From NCBI RefSeq assembly GCF_002099195.1, contig NZ_NBYX01000002.1:1-64000 (forward strand): DNA of 64,000 bases. Direction: 5' to 3'. A program made the translations under genes and the position numbers. Positions 44,162 to 53,841 of this stretch are shown here, piece after piece. How positions within the stretch are numbered: the first letter of the stretch is position 1; the number at the start of each line of letters is the position of its first letter. A model generated the notes under the pieces. It was not told the DNA's origin. It was given only the letters and a program-made list of their open reading frames with translations, and ran no database searches. Source of the DNA: Burkholderia puraquae. GTDB taxonomy: Bacteria; Pseudomonadota; Gammaproteobacteria; Burkholderiales; Burkholderiaceae.

Positions 44162-45030
44162 AGTGCATCCAGGCAATGGGTTGGTCCGGCCCCGGACGCC
44201 AACGGCATCGGGCGGCACGCATGCGCGTGGGGCACGCGTGCGGCGGCGGGACATCGTTGCCGGGGTGGCTTGAAGGCGCATACGCCTTCGTTCGGTCGGC
44301 CAGGCTTCGCGACGGGTCCGTCCGGTTCATCGAACGCGGCGGCCCATGCTTGTGGGGCCGGCGGCCGGGCCGTGGCGCTCGCGATCATGCGGCGAGGCGC
44401 GGCCAGCAGCACGGTTCGATGCCGTACGCGAGCATCGCCGACGATAGCGAAGTCGTTCGCAATCGACCAATTAAATGTTGCGATGGATTCCATTCGATTT
44501 CCCACTACCGGCCGGCACCCGCGACGCACGGTGTGGAAGCGTGGCGCGATGGCCTGGCTATCAGGGAAATCCTGACGGCTGGAGCAACACGCACGTCCGC
44601 CGGGACGCGGGAGATGAATGCAAGTAACCGCAGCAATCCCTGTCATACACGTGGGTCGCGATACATCTGGTTACGCAGATTGGCGAGCGGCGATGCGCGC
44701 ATGGCAGCAAGCCGCTCCGCGCCGATCATGAGCCGCCGTCAGGCCGGAACGGGCCAACGGGGATCGAACGGAACGCGAATGGTGTCGGCGCTGCTCGGGC
44801 GCATGCAGTCGCGAGAGGCGGTGTAATCGGGAAACGGGGAAATGCAGCGAGGAGGGAAACTTGCCGGCCCGACGATCGGGCGTCTGGCCGCGGCTGAAGA
44901 AGCCGGAAAGGGTTCGCCGGTCTGGCCGGCGATGGCGGCCCGGCAGGCCGCCGGGCCGAATCTCGCGTCGGGTGCCGACGCCGTCGGCGCGCCGGTGCGC
45001 GGGTCGCGCACCGTGCCGCGCCAGCGGCGA
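44162..45030. other. 869-base region without a recognisable gene
   Basis: The region lies between the allE start and the end of the glycine-zipper gene. Open frames exist in several phases, as always in high-GC DNA, but none shows a known motif, a good ribosome site plus codon bias, or a believable protein. It holds the allE promoter. The rest may be decayed coding DNA. Confidence 0.5.
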
Positions 45031-45468
45031 TCAGTCCCAGTCGCGGTGGTGACGATGCTTGCGGTGGCGATAGCCGCGATCGCCGTGATCGCGGTCGTAC
45101 GAATTGCGCGACATGTTGCCGCCGAGCGCCGCGCCGGCGCCGCCGCCGACAGCCGCACCCAGCAGGCCGCCCGTGCGGCCGCCCATCGCGTTGCCTGCCG
45201 CGGTGCCTGCACCGCCGCCGAGTGCGCCGCCGATGATCGCGCCGGTGCGCTCGCGACGGTTCGACGTCACCGCGCCACCCGCGCCGCCGCCGATGGCGCC
45301 GCCGATCACGGAGCCCGTGCTGCCGCCGACTGCGCCGCCGACCGCTGCGCCGGCTACCCCGCCGAGCGCGCCGCCAAGCGCATTGTTCAGGTCACCGGCC
45401 AATGCCGGCAGCGAGGTCGCGCCGGTCAGCGCGGCGACGACGAGAGCGGGGGCGATTTTCTTCCACAT
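45031..45468 (-). CDS. glycine-zipper domain exported protein
   Basis: The 145-residue protein has a signal peptide (MWKKIAPALVVAALTGATSLPALA) followed by a long run of glycine-zipper units of the GGxxGxxxG type. Examples are GGALGGVAGAAVGGAVGGS, then GGALGGGAGTAAGNAMGG and GGLLGAAVGGGAGAALGG. The tail is basic and histidine-rich (SYDRDHGDRGYRHRKHRHHRDWD). Glycine zippers pack in membranes or form outer-envelope oligomers. The histidine-rich end could bind metal, which is a guess. It is a monocistronic gene on the minus strand. Confidence 0.8.
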   Translation of the reverse strand: MWKKIAPALVVAALTGATSLPALAGDLNNALGGALGGVAGAAVGGAVGGSTGSVIGGAIGGGAGGAVTSNRRERTGAIIGGALGGGAGTAAGNAMGGRTGGLLGAAVGGGAGAALGGNMSRNSYDRDHGDRGYRHRKHRHHRDWD

Positions 45469-45846
45469 TCCCGTATTCTTCCTTGTTCGCAATCTGGTTA
45501 TTGAAGGTCCGCTCGGTACGACGATCTGAATCGATCGACGTCGGGTCAGGCATTGTGCCGAACCGTGGACCAATTCATTTCAATGAGCTTGCGGCGAAGA
45601 ATAGCACCGGTCCCACATCCTTGCCGTGGACATTCTGGTAACAAGTTGTTTACGAATCAGTGACCTCGAACGCCCGCGCCGGAATGCCCGCAAACCCGCG
45701 CCGGCATTGGCTCCGTCGAGGGTCCGGCCCTGCGGAAAAACAAGCCGGCCATGGGCGGCGTCGCACGTTTGCGACACACGTGGCAACACATCGGGCACGT
45801 CTCGTGAGCGAGCCCCGAAACGACAGTCGCGAAGAAATGAAGGGGG
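45469..45846. other. 378-base intergenic region
   Basis: The stretch holds the promoter of the minus-strand glycine-zipper gene at its left and the downstream end of the methyltransferase gene at its right. No gene, strong hairpin or repeat was recognised. Confidence 0.45.
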
Positions 45847-46506
45847 TCAGTACACGCCGGGCAGCAGCCGCCACGTCCGCGCGCAATACGCGTCGTATTC
45901 GGCACCGAATTGCGCACGCAGCAGCGCCTCCTCGGAGCGGATGCGCGCGACGAGCGGCACCATCGTCAGCACGACCAGCAGCACGCCGACGCCCGAGCGG
46001 AACGCCAGCGCCCAGCCGACCGAATTGACGAGCAGGCCGAGATAGCTCGGATTGCGGATGCGACGGTAGATGCCGTCGGTCACAAGGGTATGGCCCGGCT
46101 GGATCGCGACGAGCCCGCTGAAGCGCTTGCCGAGCACGAATACGGGCCAGATGCGCAGCACGCCGCCCGCGATGTACAGCACGACGCCGGTCCAGCGCAC
46201 CGCATCGCCGCCGAAGGTCCAGACATCGAGCCGGTCGGTCAGCGCGGGCAGGTACGCGAGCAGCAACCCGCTCACCCCGAACGCCGCGAGCACCCAGCGG
46301 TTGTCGCGGTTCTCGCGCTCGCCGCTGCTCAGGTTGCCTTCGGTGAACATCGCGGCGACGGCCATCGCGAGCGTCGCGATCACGACGACGGTCAGTGGCG
46401 GATGCGAGAAAAAGGCAGCGAACCCGCCGCTGCCAAGTATGGCGAGCCCGAGATAGACGAGCGTGGACACGCCCGACAAGACGGCGACCTTGCAGGTGAC
46501 GCTCAT
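45847..46506 (-). CDS. isoprenylcysteine carboxyl methyltransferase (ICMT) family membrane protein
   Basis: The 219-residue protein has about five membrane segments and the ICMT/PEMT C-terminal motif GHTLVTDGIYRRIRNPSYLGLLVNSVGWALAF. It ends in RSEEALLRAQFGAEYDAYCARTWRLLPGVY, which binds S-adenosylmethionine at the membrane face. Bacteria lack prenylated CaaX proteins, so the substrate is probably a lipid or another hydrophobic compound. The start at 46506 (MSVTCKVAVLSG) gives the usual first segment. Confidence 0.82.
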   Translation of the reverse strand: MSVTCKVAVLSGVSTLVYLGLAILGSGGFAAFFSHPPLTVVVIATLAMAVAAMFTEGNLSSGERENRDNRWVLAAFGVSGLLLAYLPALTDRLDVWTFGGDAVRWTGVVLYIAGGVLRIWPVFVLGKRFSGLVAIQPGHTLVTDGIYRRIRNPSYLGLLVNSVGWALAFRSGVGVLLVVLTMVPLVARIRSEEALLRAQFGAEYDAYCARTWRLLPGVY

Positions 46507-46662
46507 GACAGCCTCGCGGGGATGCGCTTTCCTGTGAAGTATAGGAAGCGCGCACACGAAGCGCCGTGCGCCGTCGTCACGCGGCGCGCGAATCCGCGCG
46601 AACCGTCCGGCGGAAGGCGGCGGCCCGGGCCGATGCGGTGCGCGCCCGCGCCCGGTGCCGGA

Positions 46663-46827
46663 TCAGCGGATGCGGAAGTTGCCGCCGATCCCGACGCTGA
46701 CCGGCGGCGCGTAATACGCCGGCGCATAGCCGTAGTAGGCCGGCGCAGGCGCGTAGCCGTACGGCGGCGCGACGTAGCAGCCGGACAGGCCGCCGATCAG
46801 GGCAAGCGTGATGAGAAGTCTGGACAT
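46663..46827 (-). CDS. small lipoprotein, 54 residues
   Basis: The protein has a lipoprotein signal (MSRLLITLALIGGLSGC) with Cys17 as lipid attachment site. The rest is a Tyr-, Pro- and Ala-rich tail (YVAPPYGYAPAPAYYGYAPAYYAPP) ending VSVGIGGNFRIR. Short lipoproteins with this type of tail are frequent in Burkholderia and have no known role. It is too small for most gene finders to be sure, but the lipobox and tail pattern are convincing. Confidence 0.7.
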   Translation of the reverse strand: MSRLLITLALIGGLSGCYVAPPYGYAPAPAYYGYAPAYYAPPVSVGIGGNFRIR

Positions 46828-47087
46828 GGCTCGATTCCCGGCGCAAAAGACGAATGGCACCTCGCGAAAGCCGCACCGCCGCGACGTGTGGCGGCCGGCA
46901 CGAAGAGGCGATCCGCCCTTCCTGTCGCTCGGTGAAGCAATGCGCGGAGTCTAGCGCCGGGTTGGCCGGGCCGAGTTTCGCCGGCGGTTACAGGTGTTAC
47001 CTCACGTGACCGCCGAAACAGGCAATGGCGCGGCGGCCGGATAGTGCGCCGCCATCCTGCCGCGCGACATCGGGGGCAATCGATGCG

Positions 47088-47507
47088 TTACACGAAGCGC
47101 GCGCGAATGCGCTGCGCGAGCGCTTCGAGCGTCGCCGCATCGGCAATCTCGCGCGCGTGCATCCGCAGTTCGGCGCCTTCCCAGCGCGGGATCACGTGGA
47201 AGTGCACATGCGGAACCGTCTGGCCGGCTGCCGCGCCGTTGAACTGGCCGATGAACACGCCGTCCGGTTCGAGCGCCGCGCGCACCGCCGCCGCGACACG
47301 CTGCGTCATGCGGATGCCCGCCGCGGCTGCGTCGCCGGACAACTCGAAGATCTGCGCGGCCGGCTCCTTCGGGATCACGAGCACGTGGCCGTCGGCCTGC
47401 GGCATCAGATCCATGATCGCGAGGGTTGCGTCGTCTTCCGCGACCTTCACGCACGGCAGTTCACCGCGCAGGATTTTGGCAAAGGGGTTGGTGTTGTCGT
47501 AGGGCAT
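47088..47507 (-). CDS. HIT family nucleotide hydrolase/transferase
   Basis: The 139-residue protein has the histidine triad HVHFHVIP near residue 98, where the second and third histidines form the catalytic site. The family start is NTNPFAKILRGELPCVKVAEDDATLAIMDLMPQADGHVLVIPKEPAAQIFEL. It hydrolyses nucleoside phosphoramidates or dinucleotides in relatives (HinT/Hit). It has its own promoter region upstream and no clear operon partner. Confidence 0.9.
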   Translation of the reverse strand: MPYDNTNPFAKILRGELPCVKVAEDDATLAIMDLMPQADGHVLVIPKEPAAQIFELSGDAAAAGIRMTQRVAAAVRAALEPDGVFIGQFNGAAAGQTVPHVHFHVIPRWEGAELRMHAREIADAATLEALAQRIRARFV

Positions 47508-47802
47508 GGCGTTTTCCGATAACGATTGGACTGGGAGAGTGGGAGAGCGATGCCGGACGATTATCGGCCGACGGCGCGTCGGATTTCAACTTGTCAGGCC
47601 GCGTCGCCGTTGCGGCGAACAAGGTACGCCGGCTCGCATGCAACGGGCGTAACAGATTGGAATATCAGGCCGTCGCCGTTCGTTTATTTCGAGCGTGGGT
47701 TCACGCGGCAACAGCACGATCGCGAACCTGCGCCGGACACCCGTCGGCTGCGCAGGCCGGCAGCCGGGATGACTGATCGTGATCATCAACCGGAGTCATG
47801 CC

Positions 47803-48981
47803 ATGGACCCTCTCCCCTCCTGTCGTTCCCCCGCCGCGCCCGTGTCCGCGGTCGATCCGCCTGCCCTCGCGCGCGTCCGGCACACGCTCGCGCGCACGCT
47901 ATGCCGCGCGGCTTGCGGCGCCGGGCTGGTCGCGTTGTCGTCGGCGTTCGCGTGGGCCGGCGGCAACGACATCATCTTGCCGATTCCGTCGTTCACCGCA
48001 TCGACCGTACCTGCCAATGGCGACGTCAATCCCTACGGCATCGCGTTCGTGCCACGCGGCGTGCCGCCCTGGAGCACGCTGAAGCCGGGCGACGTCGTCG
48101 TGTCCAACTTCAACGCGGCGTCGAACACGCAAGGCACCGGTACGACGATCGTGAAGCTGTCGCCCGGCAAGACGCCGGCGACGTTCTTCCAGGGCAGCAA
48201 TCTCGGCCTGACGACCGCGCTCGTGGTGCTGCGCAGCGGCTTCGTGCTGGTCGGCAACGTCCCGGCGCCGGACGGCAAGACCGTCGTGCCGCCGGGTTCG
48301 CTGCTCGTCATCGGTCCGCAAGGCAATCTCGTCACTCAACTGTCCAGCGCGGCGCTGCTCGACGGGCCGTGGGACATGACCGTGATCGATCGCGGCCAGC
48401 GCGTGACCGCGTTCGTGTCGAACGTGCTGAACGGAACGGTCTCACGCATCGAACTCGCGATCGGCGACAACGGCGTCACGATGCTGCCGGGCTCGCGCAT
48501 CATCGCGTCGGGCTACGTGAATCGAACCGATCCCAATGCCCTCGTCGTCGGCCCGACCGGCCTCGCGTACGACCCGAACACCGACGTGCTGTATGTCGCC
48601 TCCACCGGCGACAACGCGGTGTTCGCGATCCAGAACGCCGCGTCGACGAATCGCAACGGCGGCGTCGGACGCATGATCTACTTCGATGCGGCGCACCTGC
48701 ACGGCCCGCTCGCGCTGGCGCTCGCACCGAACGGCCATCTCGTGACCGCGAACGGCGATGCAGTCAACGCCGATTCGCTGCAGCCGAGCGAGATCGTCGA
48801 ATTCACGGTGGACGGGCGCTTCGTCGCGCAAATGCAGGTCGACACCGTGCCGGGTGCGGCATTCGGCCTGGCGTTCGGGCGCGGCAGCAAAGGCCAGCTG
48901 GAATTCGCGGCCGTCGACGACAACACGAACACCGCGATGGTCTGGACCCTGCGGTCCGACAACAACAACAACGCGCAGTGA
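47803..48981 (+). CDS. exported beta-propeller (NHL-like) protein
   Basis: The 392-residue protein has an unusually long N-terminal region with a signal-like segment (residues 30-55, LCRAACGAGLVALSSAFAWAGG). Repeated blades follow, with G-x-A/V-x-D-P-x-x-x-x-L-Y-V-A-S motifs (GPTGLAYDPNTDVLYVASTGDNAVFAI; GDVVVSNFNAASNTQGTGTTIVKLSPG; LALALAPNGHLVTANGDAVN). This is the six-bladed NHL/SGL propeller pattern. The function is unknown; family members bind ligands or act as lactonases. A CGGAG site precedes ATG 47803. Confidence 0.75.
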   Translation: MDPLPSCRSPAAPVSAVDPPALARVRHTLARTLCRAACGAGLVALSSAFAWAGGNDIILPIPSFTASTVPANGDVNPYGIAFVPRGVPPWSTLKPGDVVVSNFNAASNTQGTGTTIVKLSPGKTPATFFQGSNLGLTTALVVLRSGFVLVGNVPAPDGKTVVPPGSLLVIGPQGNLVTQLSSAALLDGPWDMTVIDRGQRVTAFVSNVLNGTVSRIELAIGDNGVTMLPGSRIIASGYVNRTDPNALVVGPTGLAYDPNTDVLYVASTGDNAVFAIQNAASTNRNGGVGRMIYFDAAHLHGPLALALAPNGHLVTANGDAVNADSLQPSEIVEFTVDGRFVAQMQVDTVPGAAFGLAFGRGSKGQLEFAAVDDNTNTAMVWTLRSDNNNNAQ

Positions 48982-49173
48982 CGCGCCACCTGGACGGGCC
49001 GCACGCGGCCCGTTCGACCTGAGCGATCGACACACACGATTCGCATACGCCGGGCAACCTGCACCCGATCGGCGCCGCCCGGCGTCCCGCGCCCCCGCGA
49101 TTGCCACCGCCTGCCCGAACCTGCGACACTGCCGGTTCATGTTGTGCCTGCAGACAACCGAGGACGCTCGCGC

Positions 49174-50598
49174 ATGACGATCCCCTTCAAGAAGCTGATC
49201 CTGCGCGGCGTCGCGCTCGGAGTCGTCGCCGTGGTCGGCTACACGGGCTACATGCTGTCCCGGCTCGCGCCGATCGCGACCGGCTATGCGGCGAAAGCGC
49301 TATGTTCAGGCGTGTACGTATCGGGCCGCCCCGCCGCATCCGTGATCGACGTCGACATCATGGCGGGCGTGCATCCGCTGCTGAAACTGGTGCGTCCGTC
49401 GATCGATCCCGACCATCATCGCGCCGTGGCGACCTTCGCCGGCTTCGCCGAACGCGAAGCCGACTTCCGGCCCGGGCTCGGCTGCACGCTCGCGGTCGGG
49501 CCGGCGCCCGGCGCGTCCGCGGCCGCCCTGCCGGCTGCTTTACCGGCCGCGCTGCCGCCCCTCCCCGATCCGCCGTCCGCGCAGCCGGCACCGGCCACGC
49601 CGCCGGCCGGCATCGACGCGCAGAAGCTGCAGGCCGCGCTCGACCGCGCGTTCGACGAGCCCGATCCGGCACGGCCGCGGCGCACGCGCGCAGTTGTCGT
49701 GATGTGGCGCGGCCAGGTGATCGCCGAACGCTATGCGCCCGGCTTCACGGCCGACACGCCACTGCCCGGCTGGTCGATGACGAAGACCGTGACGGCCGCG
49801 CTGGTCGGCACGCTCGTCGCACAACACAAGCTGTCGCCCGATGCGTCGGCACTGCTGCCCGAATGGCGCGGCAGCGGCGATCCGCGCGCGGCCATCACGC
49901 TCGACGAACTGCTGCGGATGACGAGCGGCCTGCAATTCAACGAGGACTACGACGAGCCGCTGTCCGACGTCGCGTTGATGCTGTATGCGCAGCCCGATAC
50001 CGCACGGTTTGCGTCGGCGAAGCCGCTCGCTGCACCACCCGGCACGCGGTGGTCTTACTCGAGCGGTACGAGCGCGATCGTCGCGCGCGTGATGCGTGAA
50101 GCGCTGGGCGGCAGCGAGGACGACTACCTCGCGTTTCCGCGCCGCGCGCTGTTCGCGCCGCTCGGGATGCGCAGCGCGGTGTTCGAGCCCGATGCGTCCG
50201 GCACGCTCGTCAGCCCGTCGTACATGTATGCGAGCGCACGCGACTGGGCGCGCTTCGGGCAGCTTCTGCTGCAGGACGGCGTGTGGGACGGGCAGCGGCG
50301 GCTGCCGGAAGGCTGGGTGCGCTACCTGACGCGCGCGACGCCGCAGTCGGAGCGCCAGGAGTACGGCGCGCAGCTGTGGGTCAAGGTGCCGGAGCCGTTC
50401 AACGATCGCGATCCGCATGCGGCCGCGATGCCGGCCGACGCGTTTCATGCGGTCGGCCACGAAGGCCAGTTCGTGAGCGTGGTACCGAGCCGTCAACTGG
50501 TGGTCGTGCGGCTCGGGCTGTCGCGGCCGGAATCCGCGTGGAACCACGAGGCGTTTCTCGCGCGCGTGCTCGACGCGGTGCCGGCGCCCGGCGCGTGA
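49174..50598 (+). CDS. serine hydrolase, class C beta-lactamase/6-aminohexanoate-dimer hydrolase family
   Basis: The 474-residue protein has an N-terminal membrane anchor (residues 8-29), an Ala/Pro-rich linker (about 108-146), and a penicillin-binding-like hydrolase domain. Its nucleophile is Ser201 in GWSMTK (Ser201, Lys204). Next are YSS (Tyr near 300) and the third motif region HAVGHEGQFVSVVPSRQLVVVRLG, in which the usual KTG is replaced by HEG as in NylB-type amide hydrolases. It is likely periplasm-facing and cleaves an ester or amide. A beta-lactam substrate is not implied. Confidence 0.85.
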   Translation: MTIPFKKLILRGVALGVVAVVGYTGYMLSRLAPIATGYAAKALCSGVYVSGRPAASVIDVDIMAGVHPLLKLVRPSIDPDHHRAVATFAGFAEREADFRPGLGCTLAVGPAPGASAAALPAALPAALPPLPDPPSAQPAPATPPAGIDAQKLQAALDRAFDEPDPARPRRTRAVVVMWRGQVIAERYAPGFTADTPLPGWSMTKTVTAALVGTLVAQHKLSPDASALLPEWRGSGDPRAAITLDELLRMTSGLQFNEDYDEPLSDVALMLYAQPDTARFASAKPLAAPPGTRWSYSSGTSAIVARVMREALGGSEDDYLAFPRRALFAPLGMRSAVFEPDASGTLVSPSYMYASARDWARFGQLLLQDGVWDGQRRLPEGWVRYLTRATPQSERQEYGAQLWVKVPEPFNDRDPHAAAMPADAFHAVGHEGQFVSVVPSRQLVVVRLGLSRPESAWNHEAFLARVLDAVPAPGA

Positions 50599-50689
50599 AA
50601 ATGGGCCTGCGGGCCTGCGGGCCCGTGCATGCCGCTCGTGACGCGGCGGCGCTTGCCACGCCGCCGCACCGCGCACGACCTGCGATGCA

Positions 50690-51313
50690 TCACGGGTTCG
50701 CGCTGCCCGCGTATTTCTGGAAGCCCTCGCGCGTCGCGAGACGTTCGATATAGCGCGACACCGCCGGGAAATCCGGATGCTCGAACGGCGTGCCGAACCA
50801 GCGGTTCACCGACAGGCCGATCGGAATGTCCGCGAGCGTGAAGCCGTTGCCGGCCACGTACGCGCCGGTCGCTTCGAGCTGCGCGTTCAACACCTGCATG
50901 TGCTTCGTCCAGCCCGCGATCGACTGCGCGATGCCGGCCGGATCCTGGTGATCGGGCGATTTCCGCACGAGGCCGAGGAACGCGCCGACCCACGAGCGGT
51001 TCAGGTCGGCGCCCTGCCAGTCGATCCATTGATCGACCCGTGCGCGCGCCTGCGGCTCGGCCGGATACAGCGCGTCGCCGCCATAGCGGTTCGCGAGGTA
51101 GCGGATGATCGTGTTCGATTCCCAGAGCACGAAATCGTCGTCCTTGATGACGGGCACGAGACCGTTCGGATTCAGCGCGAGATAGGCCGGATCGTTGGTC
51201 GTACGGAAGCCCGCGCCCCAGTCTTCCTGATCGAACGGCAGGTTCAGCTCGGTGCAGAGCCACAGCACCTTGCGAACGTTGATGGACGGGATCTTGCCGA
51301 GGATGTGCAGCAT
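50690..51313 (-). CDS. glutathione S-transferase family protein
   Basis: The 207-residue cytosolic protein has the thioredoxin-like first domain ([67 protein letters not shown] with the glutathione-binding ES pair). The helical second domain carries [19 protein letters not shown], the conserved N-capping box. The Ser of SINVRKV is the likely catalytic residue. It conjugates or reduces electrophiles with glutathione. It is monocistronic, with its own start at 51313. Confidence 0.9.
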   Translation of the reverse strand: MLHILGKIPSINVRKVLWLCTELNLPFDQEDWGAGFRTTNDPAYLALNPNGLVPVIKDDDFVLWESNTIIRYLANRYGGDALYPAEPQARARVDQWIDWQGADLNRSWVGAFLGLVRKSPDHQDPAGIAQSIAGWTKHMQVLNAQLEATGAYVAGNGFTLADIPIGLSVNRWFGTPFEHPDFPAVSRYIERLATREGFQKYAGSANP

Positions 51314-51385
51314 GCAGTCTCCTTGTGAGGTCGGATGCGGAGCACCCGGGACGCACGACACGTCCCGAACGCGTTCACGCCGAAT

Positions 51386-52885
51386 TTATACACGACCTCG
51401 GGGCAAACGACAGGCCGTACGCGGAAAATCCGCGTGCGGTCGATTCGTCAGGTCGCGCAGCGCGTGCTCGGCCGTCGGGAACCGGAACATGAACCCGTCC
51501 TGATGCAGCCGCGCCGGCATGACCCGCTGCCCGTCCAGCAGCAGTTCGGCCATCTCGCCCATCGCGATGCGCAGCGGCGCGGCCGGCACGTGCAGCCAGG
51601 CCGGGCGGTGCAGCACCTTCGACACGACCTGCACGAACTCGCGCTGGGTCAATGGCGCGGGCGCAACCGCGTTGTAGACGCCGTGCATGCCCGGGTGCGT
51701 CATCGCGCGCGCGATGATCCGCAGCACGTCGTCCCGGTGGATCCAGCTCATCACCTGCGTGCCGTCGCCGAATCGCCCGCCCATCCCGACGTAATGCGGC
51801 AGCAGCATCGGGCGCAGCGCGCCGCCGGGGCCGAACACGACGCCCAGCCGCAGCACCACCGCGCGAACGCCGTGGCGCTCGAGCGCCTGCGCGGACTGCT
51901 CCCACTGCCGGCACAGCCCGGACATGAAGCCCGTGCCGGCGCTGCTGCTCTCGTCGAGCCGCTCGTCGGCCGGGCGCACGCCGTAGTACCCGATCGCCGA
52001 TGCCTGAATCCACGTGCGCGGCTTGACCTCGGCGGTCTCGACCCAGCGCATCAGCGATGCCGTGACACCGACGCGGCTCGCGAGCAGCACCGCCTGCCGG
52101 CGTTTGCTCCAGCGCGCGCCCAGCACCGGCGCCCCCGCGAGATTGATGACCGTGTCGAAACGCTCGTGCGGCCGCAGTTGTTCGACGGACGTCACGCTGC
52201 GCACGCGGCCGTGAAACTGGTAGGCCGCGCGCAGCGGATCGCGCGCCAGCAACGTGACCGTATGCCCTGCATCGAGCAGCTGGTTCACGAGCGTTTCGCC
52301 GATGAAGCCGGTTCCGCCGGTCACGAGCACGTTCCCCGGCGGCTGCCCCGCGAACGGATTGGCGGCCGGCGCGTGTCGCGCGATCCGGCAGGCCGCGATC
52401 CCGTCGCGGATTCCCGATACCGACACGCCGACGGCAAAGAGGCTCAGCACCCAGCCGCGCCAGCCGAGATCGAGCGCCTGCAGCGCGGTCGGCTCGTGCG
52501 CCCACGCAGCCAGCTGCATCGCGATCATCCCGAACAGCGCGCCGCCGTTGACGGCCAGCAGCGTGTGCAGCACGCGCTCGGTCGCCGGCAGCTTGCGGCT
52601 CTGGTCCTCGACGACGAAATCCCACAACGTCAGCACCACCTCGACGACCACCACCGCCGCGATGGCCGCGACCCAGGCGCCGTGAAAGGCGACGTTCGCG
52701 ATCGACGCGAACACGAGACCGTAAAGCACGGAACGCACCGCATGAATCGCCAGCTCGAGCCGCGCGCGCGGGCTGTGCGGGAGATCCTGCGTGAGTTCGT
52801 GGTGATAGAGCGTATCGAATGCGCCCATCGCGCCCTGCACGATCAGCAGGTTGAGCGCCCAGTCGAAAGCAGGCAAGGTGTTCAT
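51386..52885 (-). CDS. membrane-anchored TIGR01777 (YfcH/SulA-type) NAD(P)-binding epimerase-like protein
   Basis: The 499-residue protein joins a membrane domain with four hydrophobic segments (residues 8-160) to an extended SDR domain from about 185. That domain has NVLVTGGTGFIGETLVNQLL, then VINLAGAPVLGARWSKRRQAVLLASRVGVT, IQASAIGYYG and RLGVVFGPGGALRPMLL, followed by the DUF1731-type end. YfcH relatives normally lack the membrane part, so this is a fusion form. Its ATG overlaps the stop of the DCC gene upstream. It is the last gene of a four-gene operon. The substrate is unknown. Confidence 0.82.
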   Translation of the reverse strand: MNTLPAFDWALNLLIVQGAMGAFDTLYHHELTQDLPHSPRARLELAIHAVRSVLYGLVFASIANVAFHGAWVAAIAAVVVVEVVLTLWDFVVEDQSRKLPATERVLHTLLAVNGGALFGMIAMQLAAWAHEPTALQALDLGWRGWVLSLFAVGVSVSGIRDGIAACRIARHAPAANPFAGQPPGNVLVTGGTGFIGETLVNQLLDAGHTVTLLARDPLRAAYQFHGRVRSVTSVEQLRPHERFDTVINLAGAPVLGARWSKRRQAVLLASRVGVTASLMRWVETAEVKPRTWIQASAIGYYGVRPADERLDESSSAGTGFMSGLCRQWEQSAQALERHGVRAVVLRLGVVFGPGGALRPMLLPHYVGMGGRFGDGTQVMSWIHRDDVLRIIARAMTHPGMHGVYNAVAPAPLTQREFVQVVSKVLHRPAWLHVPAAPLRIAMGEMAELLLDGQRVMPARLHQDGFMFRFPTAEHALRDLTNRPHADFPRTACRLPRGRV

Positions 52886-53748
52886 AGGGTGTCCCTCCTC
52901 CAGAGCCAGACGAGCGGGGGCACCATCGCAACCAGTGCCGCCGCGTCGATCGCCACGTGGCCCGATACATGGGCCTGCAATGAAAGCAGCATGTCCTGTG
53001 GCGCCCAGATCAACAGGCCGGCCAGCAGCCATCCCCACACCTCGCGCCGGCGCAGCCGGTTGCCGAGGTGGACGAGCGCCAGCATCCAGACCGATGCGCA
53101 TTGCACCGTCGCGCCGATCAGCGACATCCACCAGACCTGCTGTGCACGCGCCGGTTCGGGCGCCGTGCCCGCCCAGAAATGCAGCTCGATGACGCGGTGA
53201 TACGCGTCGAGCCACGGCGCGCCGGCTAGCCACGGAACGGCGATGCCGACGAGCAGGTGTGCGATTGCCGCGCCGAACATCCAGGTCACCACGATGCGGC
53301 GCGCAGCGTCGCCCGCCGGCCGATCGGCCGCGGGTTCGGCGGCACGGCCGCTGCCGCATGCCGCGCCGTCGCACGGCGCTTCAGCGCGATAGCCGAGCCA
53401 GCGCGAGACGGCATGCCGGTTGCGCGCGAAGCAGCGATACAGCGGCGCCAGCGCACTGCGCATGGCCGGCACGCGAAGCAGCCGGACGAGCCAGCGGCGT
53501 CCGGTCAGCGCATGGGCGGCCAGGATGCTGTCCACGCCGGTCAGCATGCGTCCGTCCGGCAGACGCGCGTGCAGCTCGCGGTTCAGCGCGGGCAGGCCGA
53601 CGCCGAGCGGCACGGGATCGAAGCCCGGCTCGGTGATATCGACGAAAGCCAACTGCTGTCGGGCGTCGCGGGCCGCGAGACGCTTTATCTCGGCAACGCA
53701 TAACGGACATCGCCCGTCGAAGTACAGCACCAGTTCAGTTGAGTCCAT
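52882..53748 (-). CDS. DCC family thiol-disulfide oxidoreductase with C-terminal membrane domain
   Basis: The 288-residue protein starts with the DCC (DUF393) thioredoxin-like motif VLYFDGRCPLCVAEIKRLAARDARQQLAFVDI, with the pair Cys14/Cys17. The usual DCC unit ends near residue 130 with YRCFARNRHAVSRWLGYR. About four membrane helices follow (VVTWMFGAAIAHLLVGIAVPWL, QVWWMSLIGATVQCASVWMLALVHLG, WGWLLAGLLIWAPQDMLLSL, AIDAAALVAMVPPLVWLW). Stand-alone DCC proteins lack this part. It is in the operon with the epimerase-like and DUF2269 genes. Confidence 0.8.
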   Translation of the reverse strand: MDSTELVLYFDGRCPLCVAEIKRLAARDARQQLAFVDITEPGFDPVPLGVGLPALNRELHARLPDGRMLTGVDSILAAHALTGRRWLVRLLRVPAMRSALAPLYRCFARNRHAVSRWLGYRAEAPCDGAACGSGRAAEPAADRPAGDAARRIVVTWMFGAAIAHLLVGIAVPWLAGAPWLDAYHRVIELHFWAGTAPEPARAQQVWWMSLIGATVQCASVWMLALVHLGNRLRRREVWGWLLAGLLIWAPQDMLLSLQAHVSGHVAIDAAALVAMVPPLVWLWRRDTL

Positions 53749-53841
53749 GATTCGCACTCCTTCTTGTTATTGCAGGCATCATGAATCGATCGGCAGCTTT
53801 CCGGTACGTCGTACCACCGCTCCCGTGCGGCGGCGGCGCAC

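Noticed and set aside
44842..45504. A 220-codon open frame antisense to the glycine-zipper gene
   Set aside because: It mirrors the zipper repeats of the minus-strand gene, which has a proper signal peptide and start.
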